Positions 16,167-24,625 of a DNA stretch of 64,000 nt are shown in pieces (positions within the stretch are counted from its first letter, which is position 1; each line of letters begins with the position of its first letter). The position numbers were made by a program, and so were the translations under genes. The notes below the pieces were generated by a model. It was not told the DNA's origin, did no database searches, and was given only the letters and a program-made list of their open reading frames with translations. The stretch covers positions 558,001 to 622,000 of the forward strand of contig CAVRDK010000001.1 in the NCBI GenBank assembly GCA_963719855.1, read 5' to 3'. The stretch is from CAIQPV01 sp963719855 (lineage in GTDB: Bacteria; Pseudomonadota; Gammaproteobacteria; Burkholderiales; Gallionellaceae).

Positions 16167-19100
16167 CTACAGATATCGCTGCATGATAATCAGCTTCTTG
16201 GCTGGAGCAGCGGCGAGTGCAGCCTGAGCAGTGGCAATGGTACGCTCTAACGCTTCGACTTTAGCAATGAAACGCTTCTGTTCAGGTAAAGGTGGTACTG
16301 GCACTTTGATTTGGCGCATCTTGGTGGCATTGATGTTATTTTGACCAGCAGACTTGACAGCCTTGCTGATAGCCTCTTGCCGGAAGGCCTTTGAATTCAT
16401 CATCTGCGTCAAGAATAGAGGCAGCACTCTTGAAGGGTCAGGCACAACCCGCACAAGGTAGGAAGCAAAGCAGTACTCGCCATCCAGATCGAATAATCCT
16501 GTTTTTCCCACATGATCAAGACTGCCGTTTGTACGGTTAAATAACACGTCGCCTCGATTGAGTTTATATTTAGCGAATTCCTTAGCGGAAATGTCGGCAT
16601 ACTTCATCGCTCCACCGGCAAACATGCGCCCCTGCACGATTTCGTTCATGCGAAAAATCTTGTAGCCGACACCGGCCTCGTTCATCTTTTCCGATAGGCC
16701 ATATTGCACGTCAAGAGCGAGCTTGTCGATTTCCAGCCGTGGAGCGCTGGAAGTGTAAATCGCCTCAACACGGCTTTTCATATCGGCTTGGGCCGTAGCC
16801 ATACTGGTTTGCGCGTTAGCGACTTCGGCATCAACGACTGCGCACTCGTGGACAATTCTTCTCTGTACAACAGGGTCGGGCATCGGTATTAGTAATTGCT
16901 CAATATCCTTTGGATAAACGTGTGGCTGAGCCGCTCCACGAGCAAACTGATATATCTCCTCTTGGCGAGATTGCAGAACATTAAAAAGATAGGCAGTATG
17001 TTCATCGGACACACCTCTTACTGTAGAGCAATCAGATGCAAATATTTTTTCTTCCCAGAAATTTACAAACCCCGCGCTAGCTCCAGATGCGCTGATAGTT
17101 ATCGTGTTTGCAGGCCTATTGGCTTGGTTGTGCAGATAAGCGAAATCCAGGCCACCCGCAACCACTTTGACTGCACCAGGAAATGTCTCCTTTTGGGTAA
17201 TAGATTTCCCTTTCGTTACTTCAGCGATGTCGCCTAGCTTGGCCAGCGGCCATTTTGAAATTATTTGATAGCGCGTCTTCGTTGATAGCGAAATCTGTTT
17301 CTCAAAGCTGACTCGCGAAAAATCTAACATATCCACTAGTCGCGTAGTTGTTGCGTACTCGTGCAATGCATCAGGTATAGCCGTTAATTTACCATCGAAG
17401 TTTTTCGCAACATAGCAGTTGAGCTTAGCTGCATTGTCACGATTGGTTTCGTCATACAGATGAGTCAGATGATGCCCGTTAACATCTTTGATGAGTTTTA
17501 TCCCCTCGTCGCCTTTAGCGCTACTCCAGTCGTAACCGAGAAATTGTTTTTGCGCCTTTGTGTCGGTCGGGCTTTTGATAACCAGCACTAGATTGGGTTG
17601 ATCCGAGGCCAAGACAAAGTGATAGAGCTTGTCACGCTCAGTTGCTTGAACAAAGGCGACGAAACGTTTTTCGATCTCGGCGTCTTGCGCTACTACCAGC
17701 TTGGCTTTGTGGCCTTTTTGTTTTTTCAGATTAACTATCCCGGCACTGGCATCAAACGCTTTTCGGTATTGGGTAAAGATTTCATGCGCCAGCAAAACAT
17801 CGTTCATCTGTCCAGATAGCATAGTTTTATAGTCGTCTGATGTCACTCCGATATGGTCAGCATATTGGTCTATGAGGTGTGCATCCTTGTAGATAACTTG
17901 CTTGCGTTTATTGTTATCGCAGCCTTGGAACCACTCTTCAACACGTTCGCGATAGTGCTCTGCGGTGTCCGGCTCGGTTTGCTTGCGGCGCAGAAACAGC
18001 GTGACGGTATTAGTGCCAGTTTTGCCGAATGTACCGCTGCCAAATTCAGCAATCGCCACGATGTCAAAATATTGCAACAGAATTTCGCGGGTTTTGACGT
18101 AGGTGTTGCCGCCGTTGGAAAGAATGCTAGAGGGCAAAATCAGTGCTGCCACGCCGCCCGCTTTCAATAACTGTTTCGCGCGCTCGATAAAGAAAGTCTC
18201 GATGCTATTGGCGGTTTCTAAGTCACCGATTGTGCCAGTTAGGCTGTAAACGATGCGTTCTTCTTCATGCAGAGTTTCGAGAAAACCGCGCACGCTATAA
18301 GGGGGGTTGGCGACCAACAAATCAAAACTGTCGTTATAGATTTGCGAAAATCCTGCGTGTTGCGCAACAAGTCCATCGCCGTAACAAATGTTGATGTCCT
18401 GCTGACCGTACATAAAGGCTGACACCTTGGCAACCTTGGAGAGCCGATATTCCTTTTCGATACCATACATCGCTTTATGGTAATCAGCCAGTTTGGCCTG
18501 CTTGTGCTGCGTTACTAACGGCTTGATTTGTAGTGCCAGTTCATTCAGAAAGTGGCCTGCACCGCAGGCGTAGTCAATCGCCTTGGGCGGCGTGACACTC
18601 TTTCTGATAAGGCTTTCCAATGGCAGGCTCATCAAGATAAAGCGGCAGATGGGCATGGGGGTGAAATATTGCCCTTCGCTTTGCTTTACGCCTTGATCTA
18701 GGAAACCTTCGAACATGTCGCCAAGAAATTGATTGTGGCCGCTGGAATTGGTGAGTCGAATGTCCTGCCACATTTGCAGAATTTTCAGTAGTACATCGGC
18801 ATTTTGATAAAACAGCTTTTCGTTGTGTACATCTATAAAAGAAAAGTCGTTGTTGGTGAAAAACTTTTGCTGTAAAAAAAGATGCCATACAGCTTTTTGC
18901 GTCGCATCTGGGTTTTGCCGGATGAAGCGCATTGCGTTACGCACCGCCGTTTGATCAATGTAGGTGATGGGTTCACCCAAGAACTTGCCCATGCCTGCTT
19001 GGTAAAGCTGTTGCAGACGATCCAGCAAGTCGAAATGTGTATCGTAGGCAACGCCCTTCCAGTAAAACTTGAGTTCGTTTGGGTTCTCGGTTTCATCCAC

Positions 19101-19946
19101 CAGCTTGCACAGGAATAGATTGACCAGTTTATCGAAGGCATTTTCACGCCCGGAAACATTGTGCTGGCGTAGGATGGTGGCAAATTCGTGGTATTTCTTT
19201 TGCTGGTCTGCTGCGGAAATCGGTTGCAGATCATCTAGCGAGTATTTGTCTTTGCCGATATGATAAGGCTGGATGTTGTCCTCGAAAATGCCCTTGGTGG
19301 TAAAGTTAAGCTTGTAGGTGTCACGCCAAACTGCAAAGCGCTCTTTAACGTCGGTAACGATTTTAAAGCTTTTGAAATTTGGATTATCATCCAAATATTT
19401 TTCGTTATCCCGATGAGCGATGATGTGACTTTGGTAACTCAATGCGCCACTGTCAAAATCCGAGGTGTAGAGACACAAAAATTGTGTTTCGCTGATTTGT
19501 TGGGCGTAGCTGAAAAGCTGGTCACCATCCTGAAGTGTTTTGTTCCAAGCCTTCTTGAATTCACTCCCTGCTGTTTTGCATTCGATGAGCAGCAAGGGTT
19601 TGCCATTATTGTCCTTGATGAGAATATCGGCACGGCCACCGCTGGCACCTCGCCCCAATTTCCATTTCGGCTCCAATTCGATGTGCTCAGGCTTATAGCC
19701 TTTCTCCAACAACCGATGGATGCACTCCAAGACGACAAAGTTCTCGTTGTCGGATAGATTGCAAGTTTGGCGTTCGTTAACGATCAAACCATCCGCCTCT
19801 GGATAGGTTATGGTTTCCTTATTCATATCGACTGACAACACAGCAGTGCCTATGGTTTTAGCATAGGCCGTTCCCCGCTTGTTATAACCAAGCAAGGCAA
19901 GCATTTTCGGCAATGTGTCTTTGGTGATCATTTTATTCAGCGCCAC
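16167..19946 (-). CDS. Single-chain type IIG restriction-modification-specificity enzyme
   Basis: 1259 residues combining three activities. Residues 1-130 form a PD-(D/E)xK nuclease: ADILI (Asp107) and IECK (Glu122, Lys124). Residues about 400-660 are a gamma-type N6-adenine methylase with SAM motif DYACGAG (458-464) and NPPY (547-550). From about 895 there are two tandem type I HsdS-like target-recognition segments, the first starting WPLAKLGDIAEV and the second YGLSEKMNEAG, with coiled linkers ending VPPLPEQKRFIAKVEAL. So cutting, methylation and recognition are in one chain, as in type IIG enzymes. The start is GTG 19946 or ATG 19931. It is divergent from a controller-like HTH gene. Located in the prfB-lysS gap. 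Confidence 0.9.
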   Translation of the reverse strand: MALNKMITKDTLPKMLALLGYNKRGTAYAKTIGTAVLSVDMNKETITYPEADGLIVNERQTCNLSDNENFVVLECIHRLLEKGYKPEHIELEPKWKLGRGASGGRADILIKDNNGKPLLLIECKTAGSEFKKAWNKTLQDGDQLFSYAQQISETQFLCLYTSDFDSGALSYQSHIIAHRDNEKYLDDNPNFKSFKIVTDVKERFAVWRDTYKLNFTTKGIFEDNIQPYHIGKDKYSLDDLQPISAADQQKKYHEFATILRQHNVSGRENAFDKLVNLFLCKLVDETENPNELKFYWKGVAYDTHFDLLDRLQQLYQAGMGKFLGEPITYIDQTAVRNAMRFIRQNPDATQKAVWHLFLQQKFFTNNDFSFIDVHNEKLFYQNADVLLKILQMWQDIRLTNSSGHNQFLGDMFEGFLDQGVKQSEGQYFTPMPICRFILMSLPLESLIRKSVTPPKAIDYACGAGHFLNELALQIKPLVTQHKQAKLADYHKAMYGIEKEYRLSKVAKVSAFMYGQQDINICYGDGLVAQHAGFSQIYNDSFDLLVANPPYSVRGFLETLHEEERIVYSLTGTIGDLETANSIETFFIERAKQLLKAGGVAALILPSSILSNGGNTYVKTREILLQYFDIVAIAEFGSGTFGKTGTNTVTLFLRRKQTEPDTAEHYRERVEEWFQGCDNNKRKQVIYKDAHLIDQYADHIGVTSDDYKTMLSGQMNDVLLAHEIFTQYRKAFDASAGIVNLKKQKGHKAKLVVAQDAEIEKRFVAFVQATERDKLYHFVLASDQPNLVLVIKSPTDTKAQKQFLGYDWSSAKGDEGIKLIKDVNGHHLTHLYDETNRDNAAKLNCYVAKNFDGKLTAIPDALHEYATTTRLVDMLDFSRVSFEKQISLSTKTRYQIISKWPLAKLGDIAEVTKGKSITQKETFPGAVKVVAGGLDFAYLHNQANRPANTITISASGASAGFVNFWEEKIFASDCSTVRGVSDEHTAYLFNVLQSRQEEIYQFARGAAQPHVYPKDIEQLLIPMPDPVVQRRIVHECAVVDAEVANAQTSMATAQADMKSRVEAIYTSSAPRLEIDKLALDVQYGLSEKMNEAGVGYKIFRMNEIVQGRMFAGGAMKYADISAKEFAKYKLNRGDVLFNRTNGSLDHVGKTGLFDLDGEYCFASYLVRVVPDPSRVLPLFLTQMMNSKAFRQEAISKAVKSAGQNNINATKMRQIKVPVPPLPEQKRFIAKVEALERTIATAQAALAAAPAKKLIIMQRYL

Positions 19947-20062
19947 TCGCCACTAGATGGGTATTTGTAGATTTTTTGCAAAATTTCGTCATGACTGGCG
20001 TAACTTCAAGATTTGCCGACCGCAACCCATACAGGTATTTCCTTCAAAGTCGTCACGTGATG

Positions 20063-20084
20063 AATTCCTACAGTTATGGGAAGA
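20063..20084. promoter_or_regulatory. Operator-like repeat 1 (controller-protein box)
   Basis: Imperfect palindrome with arms TTCC and GGAA around TACAGTTATG. It is nearly identical to the second box 44 bp downstream. It lies between the divergent R-M and HTH genes, nearer the R-M side. Confidence 0.6.
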
Positions 20085-20106
20085 CGCAATGATAGAGTAA
20101 AGATGT

Positions 20107-20128
20107 AATTCCTCCAACTATGGGAGGA
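20107..20128. promoter_or_regulatory. Operator-like repeat 2 (controller-protein box)
   Basis: A perfect inverted repeat ATTCCTCC-N7-GGAGGAAT spans 20108-20130; the part shared with box 1 is 20107-20128. The right arm is also the ribosome site of the HTH gene at 20133, so binding here would block its own expression. Confidence 0.65.
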
Positions 20129-20132
20129 ATGC

Positions 20133-20363
20133 TTGGACGCTGGAATTGCTTTTGGAAAGGTGTTGCGCCGACTGCGTGAGGCAGCCGGTTTGACGCAAGA
20201 GCAGCTTGGCTTTGAAGCTGATTTGCGGCGCACCTACGTCAGTATCCTCGAACTCGGCCAGCAACAACCCTCGCTCACGACCATTCTTAAAGTTGCTCAA
20301 GCACTCAATTGTTCGCCGGGAAAGTTGCTGGATATGGTGTCTGATGAAATGAAAAAGGTGTGA
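20133..20363 (+). CDS. HTH (Cro/C1-type) controller-like regulator
   Basis: 76 residues from TTG 20133 behind GGGAGGAA. It is almost entirely one XRE-type helix-turn-helix: LRRLREAAGLTQEQLGFEAD, then RTYVSILELGQQQPSL and LKVAQALNCSPGKLL. Size and placement, divergent from a restriction-modification gene with two copies of a palindrome between them, match C (controller) proteins that delay nuclease expression until the host is methylated. The controller role is inferred from architecture. Confidence 0.8.
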   Translation: MDAGIAFGKVLRRLREAAGLTQEQLGFEADLRRTYVSILELGQQQPSLTTILKVAQALNCSPGKLLDMVSDEMKKV

Positions 20364-20592
20364 ATCTAGAAGCGGTGGCAATGCCAATGAACCTATCCAG
20401 CTCCGCCAACAATTCCGCACCTTGTCCACAGACAATCAGCGCGCCTTGCTGGAGATCGCAAAAGTGCTTAACCGCTTGCAGCGGAATAGCTGAAATCCAT
20501 ACCGCACAGTGCAGCACATTCTCTCCGCAATGCACCAACGCAATAAATAACGTCGCTGCGCTATACCCATCCTTGTTATGCTGACATAGCAA
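20305..20592 (-). CDS. Hypothetical protein, weakly supported
   Basis: A 95-residue frame opposite the gap between the HTH gene and hicA. Its first 75 residues have a protein-like hydrophobic rhythm (ATLFIALVHCGENVLHCAVW and GALIVCGQGAELLAELDRFI), but I recognise no family. It overlaps the HTH gene tail to tail by about 60 bp. It may be a remnant of an older gene rather than an expressed one. Confidence 0.25.
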   Translation of the reverse strand: MLCQHNKDGYSAATLFIALVHCGENVLHCAVWISAIPLQAVKHFCDLQQGALIVCGQGAELLAELDRFIGIATASRFTPFSFHQTPYPATFPANN

Positions 20593-20645
20593 CAGCCAAA
20601 ATATTTCTATTGCATAATCGGTCGTTTTCGTCCGATAATAGCATC

Positions 20646-20858
20646 ATGACTGGAAACGAATTTATCTGTAAATTAAAAGCGTATGGCCGAAAGCAAGGCA
20701 TTGCCGTGACGCTCAATGCGTCACGCGGCAAAGGCAGCCACCAAACGCTCTATTTCGGCAGCGCATTCACGATAGTTCGCAACCCAAAAGATGAGTTGAA
20801 AACAGGCACGTTTCACGGCATGTGTTCCCAGCTCGGTATTAAACCCAATGACTTGTGA
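20646..20858 (+). CDS. hicA: HicA-type mRNA interferase toxin
   Basis: 70 residues from ATG 20646. HicA toxins have a double-stranded-RNA-binding-like fold and cleave mRNA using a conserved histidine, seen here in GKGSHQTLYFG. The C-terminal TGTFHGMCSQLGIKPNDL is also typical. Directly followed by hicB, 8 bp downstream, in the usual toxin-antitoxin order. Confidence 0.9.
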   Translation: MTGNEFICKLKAYGRKQGIAVTLNASRGKGSHQTLYFGSAFTIVRNPKDELKTGTFHGMCSQLGIKPNDL

Positions 20859-20866
20859 GGTGTGTG

Positions 20867-21298
20867 ATGGAACGTTTTGAATATCCCGTATTACTGAAAG
20901 CTGCCGAAGAAGGCGGATTTATCGTGACTTGCCGCGACTTGCCTGCGTTGATTACTCAGGGCGAAAACAAGGAGGATGCACTGACGCAAGCCGCCGATGC
21001 AATGGATGAGGTGTTTGCGACTTATATGCTGGAAGGTCTTACCTTCCCAACGCCAAGCAAAACCCGGCGCGGTGAATATTCAATCGCCCCCCCCGCCGAA
21101 ACAATGGCAAAAGCGGCCTTGTATATGGCAATGAGTGAAGCTGGAATCACCAAAGTGCAGCTTGCCAAGCAATTGGGTATCGATGAAAAAGAAGTTCGCC
21201 GCCTGCTTGACCCCCACTATGCCTCAAAGCTGCCGCGCATCGCCCAAGCCATACAGCTGCTTGGCAAGCGACTGGTGATCGGGCTGGAGGCCGCCTGA
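20867..21298 (+). CDS. hicB: HicB-type antitoxin
   Basis: 143 residues from ATG 20867 with GAGG six bases upstream; a longer start inside hicA is not needed. The N-terminal part (FEYPVLLKAAEEGGFIVTC, then DALTQAADAMDEVFATYM) is the degenerate RNase H-like HicB domain that binds the toxin. The C-terminal part (VQLAKQLGIDEKEVRRLLDP) is a helix-turn-helix that represses the operon. The next gene starts 4 bp later, so it is probably co-transcribed. Confidence 0.9.
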   Translation: MERFEYPVLLKAAEEGGFIVTCRDLPALITQGENKEDALTQAADAMDEVFATYMLEGLTFPTPSKTRRGEYSIAPPAETMAKAALYMAMSEAGITKVQLAKQLGIDEKEVRRLLDPHYASKLPRIAQAIQLLGKRLVIGLEAA

Positions 21299-21302
21299 AA
21301 TA

Positions 21303-22166
21303 ATGGCGCAACGAGCTAACTACTGGTCGTGCGGCAAATTTGCCAAGTGGATTTCTAGCACGTTCGGCGCACGTCCAAAGATCAGCAGTGGAACTTCTGA
21401 AGAATGGGCTGAATGGAAGAAGGATGTGCGCAAAAACCATCCTGCCGTTTACTGGTTCAATGAAAAATTTCTCGATACTGCGCAAAACTTTATTTGGTGG
21501 CCATACGATAAAATTTGCGATGTCCGTTACTACTTGTTCAATCGCTATGTGAGCAGGACTCATTACATGAAGACGGGACTGGAGCCTGGTCAATATCATG
21601 AAATTGAAAAACGTCTGTTATACGGTATGTTTACCGAGCTGGTTGATTTTATCGAAGTAGAAAAGGCATGGTTCCATTGCATATGGGACGATGAAAAACG
21701 TGCGCAATACAAATTGCCATGGTGGCGCGGGGGGTGGCGCTGCTTGCGTTGGGGCGTATGGCGTTGCCCGGAAGCGGGATTGGATCATCTCGAATGGGAA
21801 AGCAATCTGAAATTCGACGACGAATGGATGGACAAGGCAGACCAAAAATACGGCACACTTACACCACAAGCACTCGCCGCAATGGAACAAAAGCGCTTGT
21901 ATGACTGGTGGAAAAATATTCGCCCCAATCGTCCAGACCCTTACGTCGAATCCGGTTGGAACGCTTTCTGTGAGCGCAGACGTTCGGCTCATGCGGATGA
22001 CGGTGATGACGCGTGGCCTATGCACTCCAACGATAAAACGGACGAAGAACGAGCTCAAAGCAAATGCATGCTGGAGGCGATGGATGTCATAGAAAAACGC
22101 TACGATGACGAAGATGAGGCGATGATGGTTGCGCTCATCAAAATACGTCAGAATCTATGGACGTAA
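21303..22166 (+). CDS. Phage-type protein of unknown function
   Basis: 287 residues. The central block (WPYDKICDVRYYLFNRYVSR, then THYMKTGLEPGQYHEIEKRL and FTELVDFIEVEKAW) resembles hypothetical proteins I remember from lytic phage genomes; no biochemical role is known to me. It is rich in Trp and charged residues, with no membrane segment. The C-terminal 80 residues are very acidic (DDGDDAW, DDEDEAM). It begins 4 bp after hicB, so it seems to be the third gene of the hicAB transcript. No other phage gene is near. Confidence 0.6.
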   Translation: MAQRANYWSCGKFAKWISSTFGARPKISSGTSEEWAEWKKDVRKNHPAVYWFNEKFLDTAQNFIWWPYDKICDVRYYLFNRYVSRTHYMKTGLEPGQYHEIEKRLLYGMFTELVDFIEVEKAWFHCIWDDEKRAQYKLPWWRGGWRCLRWGVWRCPEAGLDHLEWESNLKFDDEWMDKADQKYGTLTPQALAAMEQKRLYDWWKNIRPNRPDPYVESGWNAFCERRRSAHADDGDDAWPMHSNDKTDEERAQSKCMLEAMDVIEKRYDDEDEAMMVALIKIRQNLWT

Positions 22167-22194
22167 CTGGCAGGTTAGTCTGTTTGTACGGTTT

Positions 22195-22557
22195 TTACTG
22201 GATTTGTTCGAGTAGTTGCTTGATTTGCGTGTGCAGTTGGGGCAAGTTGGTGTAAATAGTATTCCAGTCAATTTCCAAATCAACCTTGAAGTAGCCATGT
22301 GAAAGCGCATTGCGCATTTCGTAGGCAAACCCCAGAGGTAAATAACTATGATCTTCTGCAAATTGCCGATGATGGCGTTCAATGTTGCGTGATGCCTCGC
22401 CGATGATTCCGAAATTGCGAATCACTGCATCCTGAGTTTTCTGATCTGACAGGAAAGTAACTTCGTTCACATCTTCGACGTAGCGGTGAATACGTTCAAT
22501 GGCCTCAATAATGTGACGAAGGTATTCCGGTAAGCGAAGCGCATCGACTTTGCTCAT
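22195..22557 (-). CDS. hepT: HepT-type HEPN toxin (DUF86)
   Basis: 120 residues of the HEPN fold. The ribonuclease motif RX4-6H with trailing Tyr is present as RNALSHGYF near residue 82. The N-terminal helices (LRHIIEAIERIHRYV) and FGIIGEASRNI are typical of DUF86. HepT toxins are neutralised by the MntA nucleotidyltransferase, which adds AMP to the HepT tyrosine. Its start overlaps the mntA stop by 4 bp. Confidence 0.9.
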   Translation of the reverse strand: MSKVDALRLPEYLRHIIEAIERIHRYVEDVNEVTFLSDQKTQDAVIRNFGIIGEASRNIERHHRQFAEDHSYLPLGFAYEMRNALSHGYFKVDLEIDWNTIYTNLPQLHTQIKQLLEQIQ

Positions 22558-22844
22558 ATTGAGATCGCCTCGGCGAGTACGAGTTCTTTGAAGCTGTCCG
22601 GCAACGCCCTCGGTGTAAGAACATCTACCGATATACCCAGCAATTTCTTGAGTTCATAGCGGATCGCGCCAATATCCATGAGTGTAGTTTCAGAAGTTGG
22701 CTCGACCAGCAGATCAAGATCGCTACCTTCAGTATCGTCGCCGTGCAGCGCAGAGCCGAACACGCGCACATTAGTGACGCGATGGCTGAGTGCGATGCGG
22801 CGAATTTCATCGCGGTGGGTTTGCAGGGCTATGGAAGGACGCAT
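22554..22844 (-). CDS. mntA: MntA-type nucleotidyltransferase antitoxin
   Basis: 96 residues. The minimal nucleotidyltransferase motif GSx10DxD is visible as VFGSALHGDDTEGSDLDLLV, with a third acidic residue in ISVDVL. MntA AMPylates HepT and so silences it. It is upstream of hepT in a 4-bp-overlap operon on the minus strand, convergent with the hicAB group. Length is normal. Confidence 0.9.
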   Translation of the reverse strand: MRPSIALQTHRDEIRRIALSHRVTNVRVFGSALHGDDTEGSDLDLLVEPTSETTLMDIGAIRYELKKLLGISVDVLTPRALPDSFKELVLAEAISI

Positions 22845-23018
22845 GGCATAAATCCTTTATGGTTCTTGGCTATTATATCCGCTACGGCAAGAATGGGGGT
22901 TGCAGCACTATCATTCCTGTGGCTAGGAAGATAATTCATACCCGAGTGATAGTATAATCAGCAGTTCAATTCCGGTTACCGGAAAGCACAATCGAATTTT
23001 TTGCATTTGGAAAATGAA

Positions 23019-24527
23019 ATGACCACAGAATCTACCGCACCAGCCCCGCAAGACGAGAACCAGATCATTACCGAGCGCCGCGCCAAGCTGGCTGCGTTGC
23101 GCAAGGAAGGCGTGGCTTTCCCGAATGATTTTGAGCGCAAAAATCTGGCTGGGGATTTGCATACTGCTTATGGCGAAATGAGCCACGACGAACTGGCAGC
23201 GGCAAATGTCAGCGTGGCCGTGGCCGGGCGCATGATGTTGAAGCGGGTAATGGGCAAGGCCAGCTTTGCCACAGTGCAGGACATGAGTGGGCGCATCCAG
23301 TTGTTTATCAGCAACGGCGACACCGGTGAAGAAGCGCACAATGCGTTCAAACATTATGATCTGGGCGATATCCTCGGCGCTTGCGGCGTACTGTTCAAGA
23401 CCAAGACCGGCGAGCTTTCCGTGCGCGTTTCGCAAATACGTTTATTAACCAAGGCGTTGCGCCCGTTGCCTGAAAAATTCCATGGCCTGACCGATCAGGA
23501 ACAAAAATACCGCCAGCGCCATGTGGATTTGATTACCAACGAGGATGCGAGGCGCGTGTTCACCATCCGCTCCAAGGTGATCCAGACGATACGCGATTTC
23601 TTCATGCGTCACGACTATCTCGAAGTGGAGACGCCGATGATGCACACCATTCCCGGAGGCGCTTCCGCCAAGCCTTTTGTCACCCATCACAACGCGCTCG
23701 ATATGCAGATGTATTTGCGTATCGCGCCGGAACTGTATCTCAAGCGGCTGGTGGTGGGCGGCTTCGAGAAGGTGTTCGAGATCAACCGCAATTTCCGCAA
23801 CGAGGGGCTGTCCACTCGGCACAACCCCGAGTTCACCATGATCGAATTTTATGAAGCTTATCGGGATTATAAATACCTGATGGACTTCACCGAAAAATTA
23901 TTCTGCGAAGTGGCGCAAAAGGTGCTGGGCACCACTGTACTCACCTATCAGGGGCGCGAACTCGATCTGGGCAAGCCGTTCCACCGCCTGACCATCACGC
24001 AGGCTATCCAGAAATATCACCCGCAGTTTTCAGACGCGCAGTTGTATGACCGCGACTTTCTCATTAATGAACTGGAAGACCTGAAAGCCAAATACAGAAC
24101 AGGAGACGCGCTGGGCGGCCTGCAATTGTCGCTGTTTGAAGAATTGGCAGAGCATCAGTTGTTCGAACCTACCTTCATCGTGGATTACCCGGTTGAAGTC
24201 TCGCCGCTGGCGCGTAGCAGCGACACGCGCCCCGGCATCACCGAACGTTTTGAGCTGTTCATGGTGGGCCGCGAAATCGCTAATGGCTTCTCCGAGTTGA
24301 ACGACCCGGAAGATCAGGAAGCGCGTTTTGATGCGCAGGTAGCGGCCAAGGAAGCGGGCGACGAGGAAGCCATGTTCAAGGATGCCGACTACATCCGCGC
24401 ACTGGAATACGGCCTGCCGCCGACTGCCGGAGAAGGCATCGGCATCGACCGGCTGGTGATGCTGCTCACCGACAGCGCCAGCATTCGCGATGTGATTTTG
24501 TTCCCGCAGATGCGGCCGGAAATTTAA
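23019..24527 (+). CDS. lysS: Lysyl-tRNA synthetase (class II)
   Basis: 502 residues from ATG 23019. Residues about 60-160 are the OB-fold anticodon-binding domain (VAGRMMLKRVMGKASFATVQD). The class II core follows with motif 1 (FLEVETP-like YLEVETPMM), motif 2 (EINRNFRNEG and NPEFTMIEFYEAY) and motif 3 (GEGIGIDRLVMLL). It charges tRNA-Lys. Normally directly downstream of prfB; here separated by the island at 16167-22844. The longer TTG start at 23001 is less likely. Confidence 0.96.
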   Translation: MTTESTAPAPQDENQIITERRAKLAALRKEGVAFPNDFERKNLAGDLHTAYGEMSHDELAAANVSVAVAGRMMLKRVMGKASFATVQDMSGRIQLFISNGDTGEEAHNAFKHYDLGDILGACGVLFKTKTGELSVRVSQIRLLTKALRPLPEKFHGLTDQEQKYRQRHVDLITNEDARRVFTIRSKVIQTIRDFFMRHDYLEVETPMMHTIPGGASAKPFVTHHNALDMQMYLRIAPELYLKRLVVGGFEKVFEINRNFRNEGLSTRHNPEFTMIEFYEAYRDYKYLMDFTEKLFCEVAQKVLGTTVLTYQGRELDLGKPFHRLTITQAIQKYHPQFSDAQLYDRDFLINELEDLKAKYRTGDALGGLQLSLFEELAEHQLFEPTFIVDYPVEVSPLARSSDTRPGITERFELFMVGREIANGFSELNDPEDQEARFDAQVAAKEAGDEEAMFKDADYIRALEYGLPPTAGEGIGIDRLVMLLTDSASIRDVILFPQMRPEI

Positions 24528-24537
24528 TAACCCTTTC

Positions 24538-24621
24538 ATGGTGAACCACTTCGATAAACTCAGGAGAGCCATGTCGAACCATATGGACGCACCCTTCGAC
24601 ACGCTCAGGGCGAACAGCTAA
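24538..24621 (+). repeat. Two degenerate copies of a TTCGA-N-CTCAG intergenic repeat
   Basis: CTTCGATAAACTCAGGAGAGCC (from about 24550) and CTTCGACACGCTCAGGGCGAAC (from about 24596) are degenerate forms of a short repeat common between proteobacterial genes. They lie between lysS and the Crp/Fnr gene. Confidence 0.5.
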
Positions 24622-24625
24622 TTCC

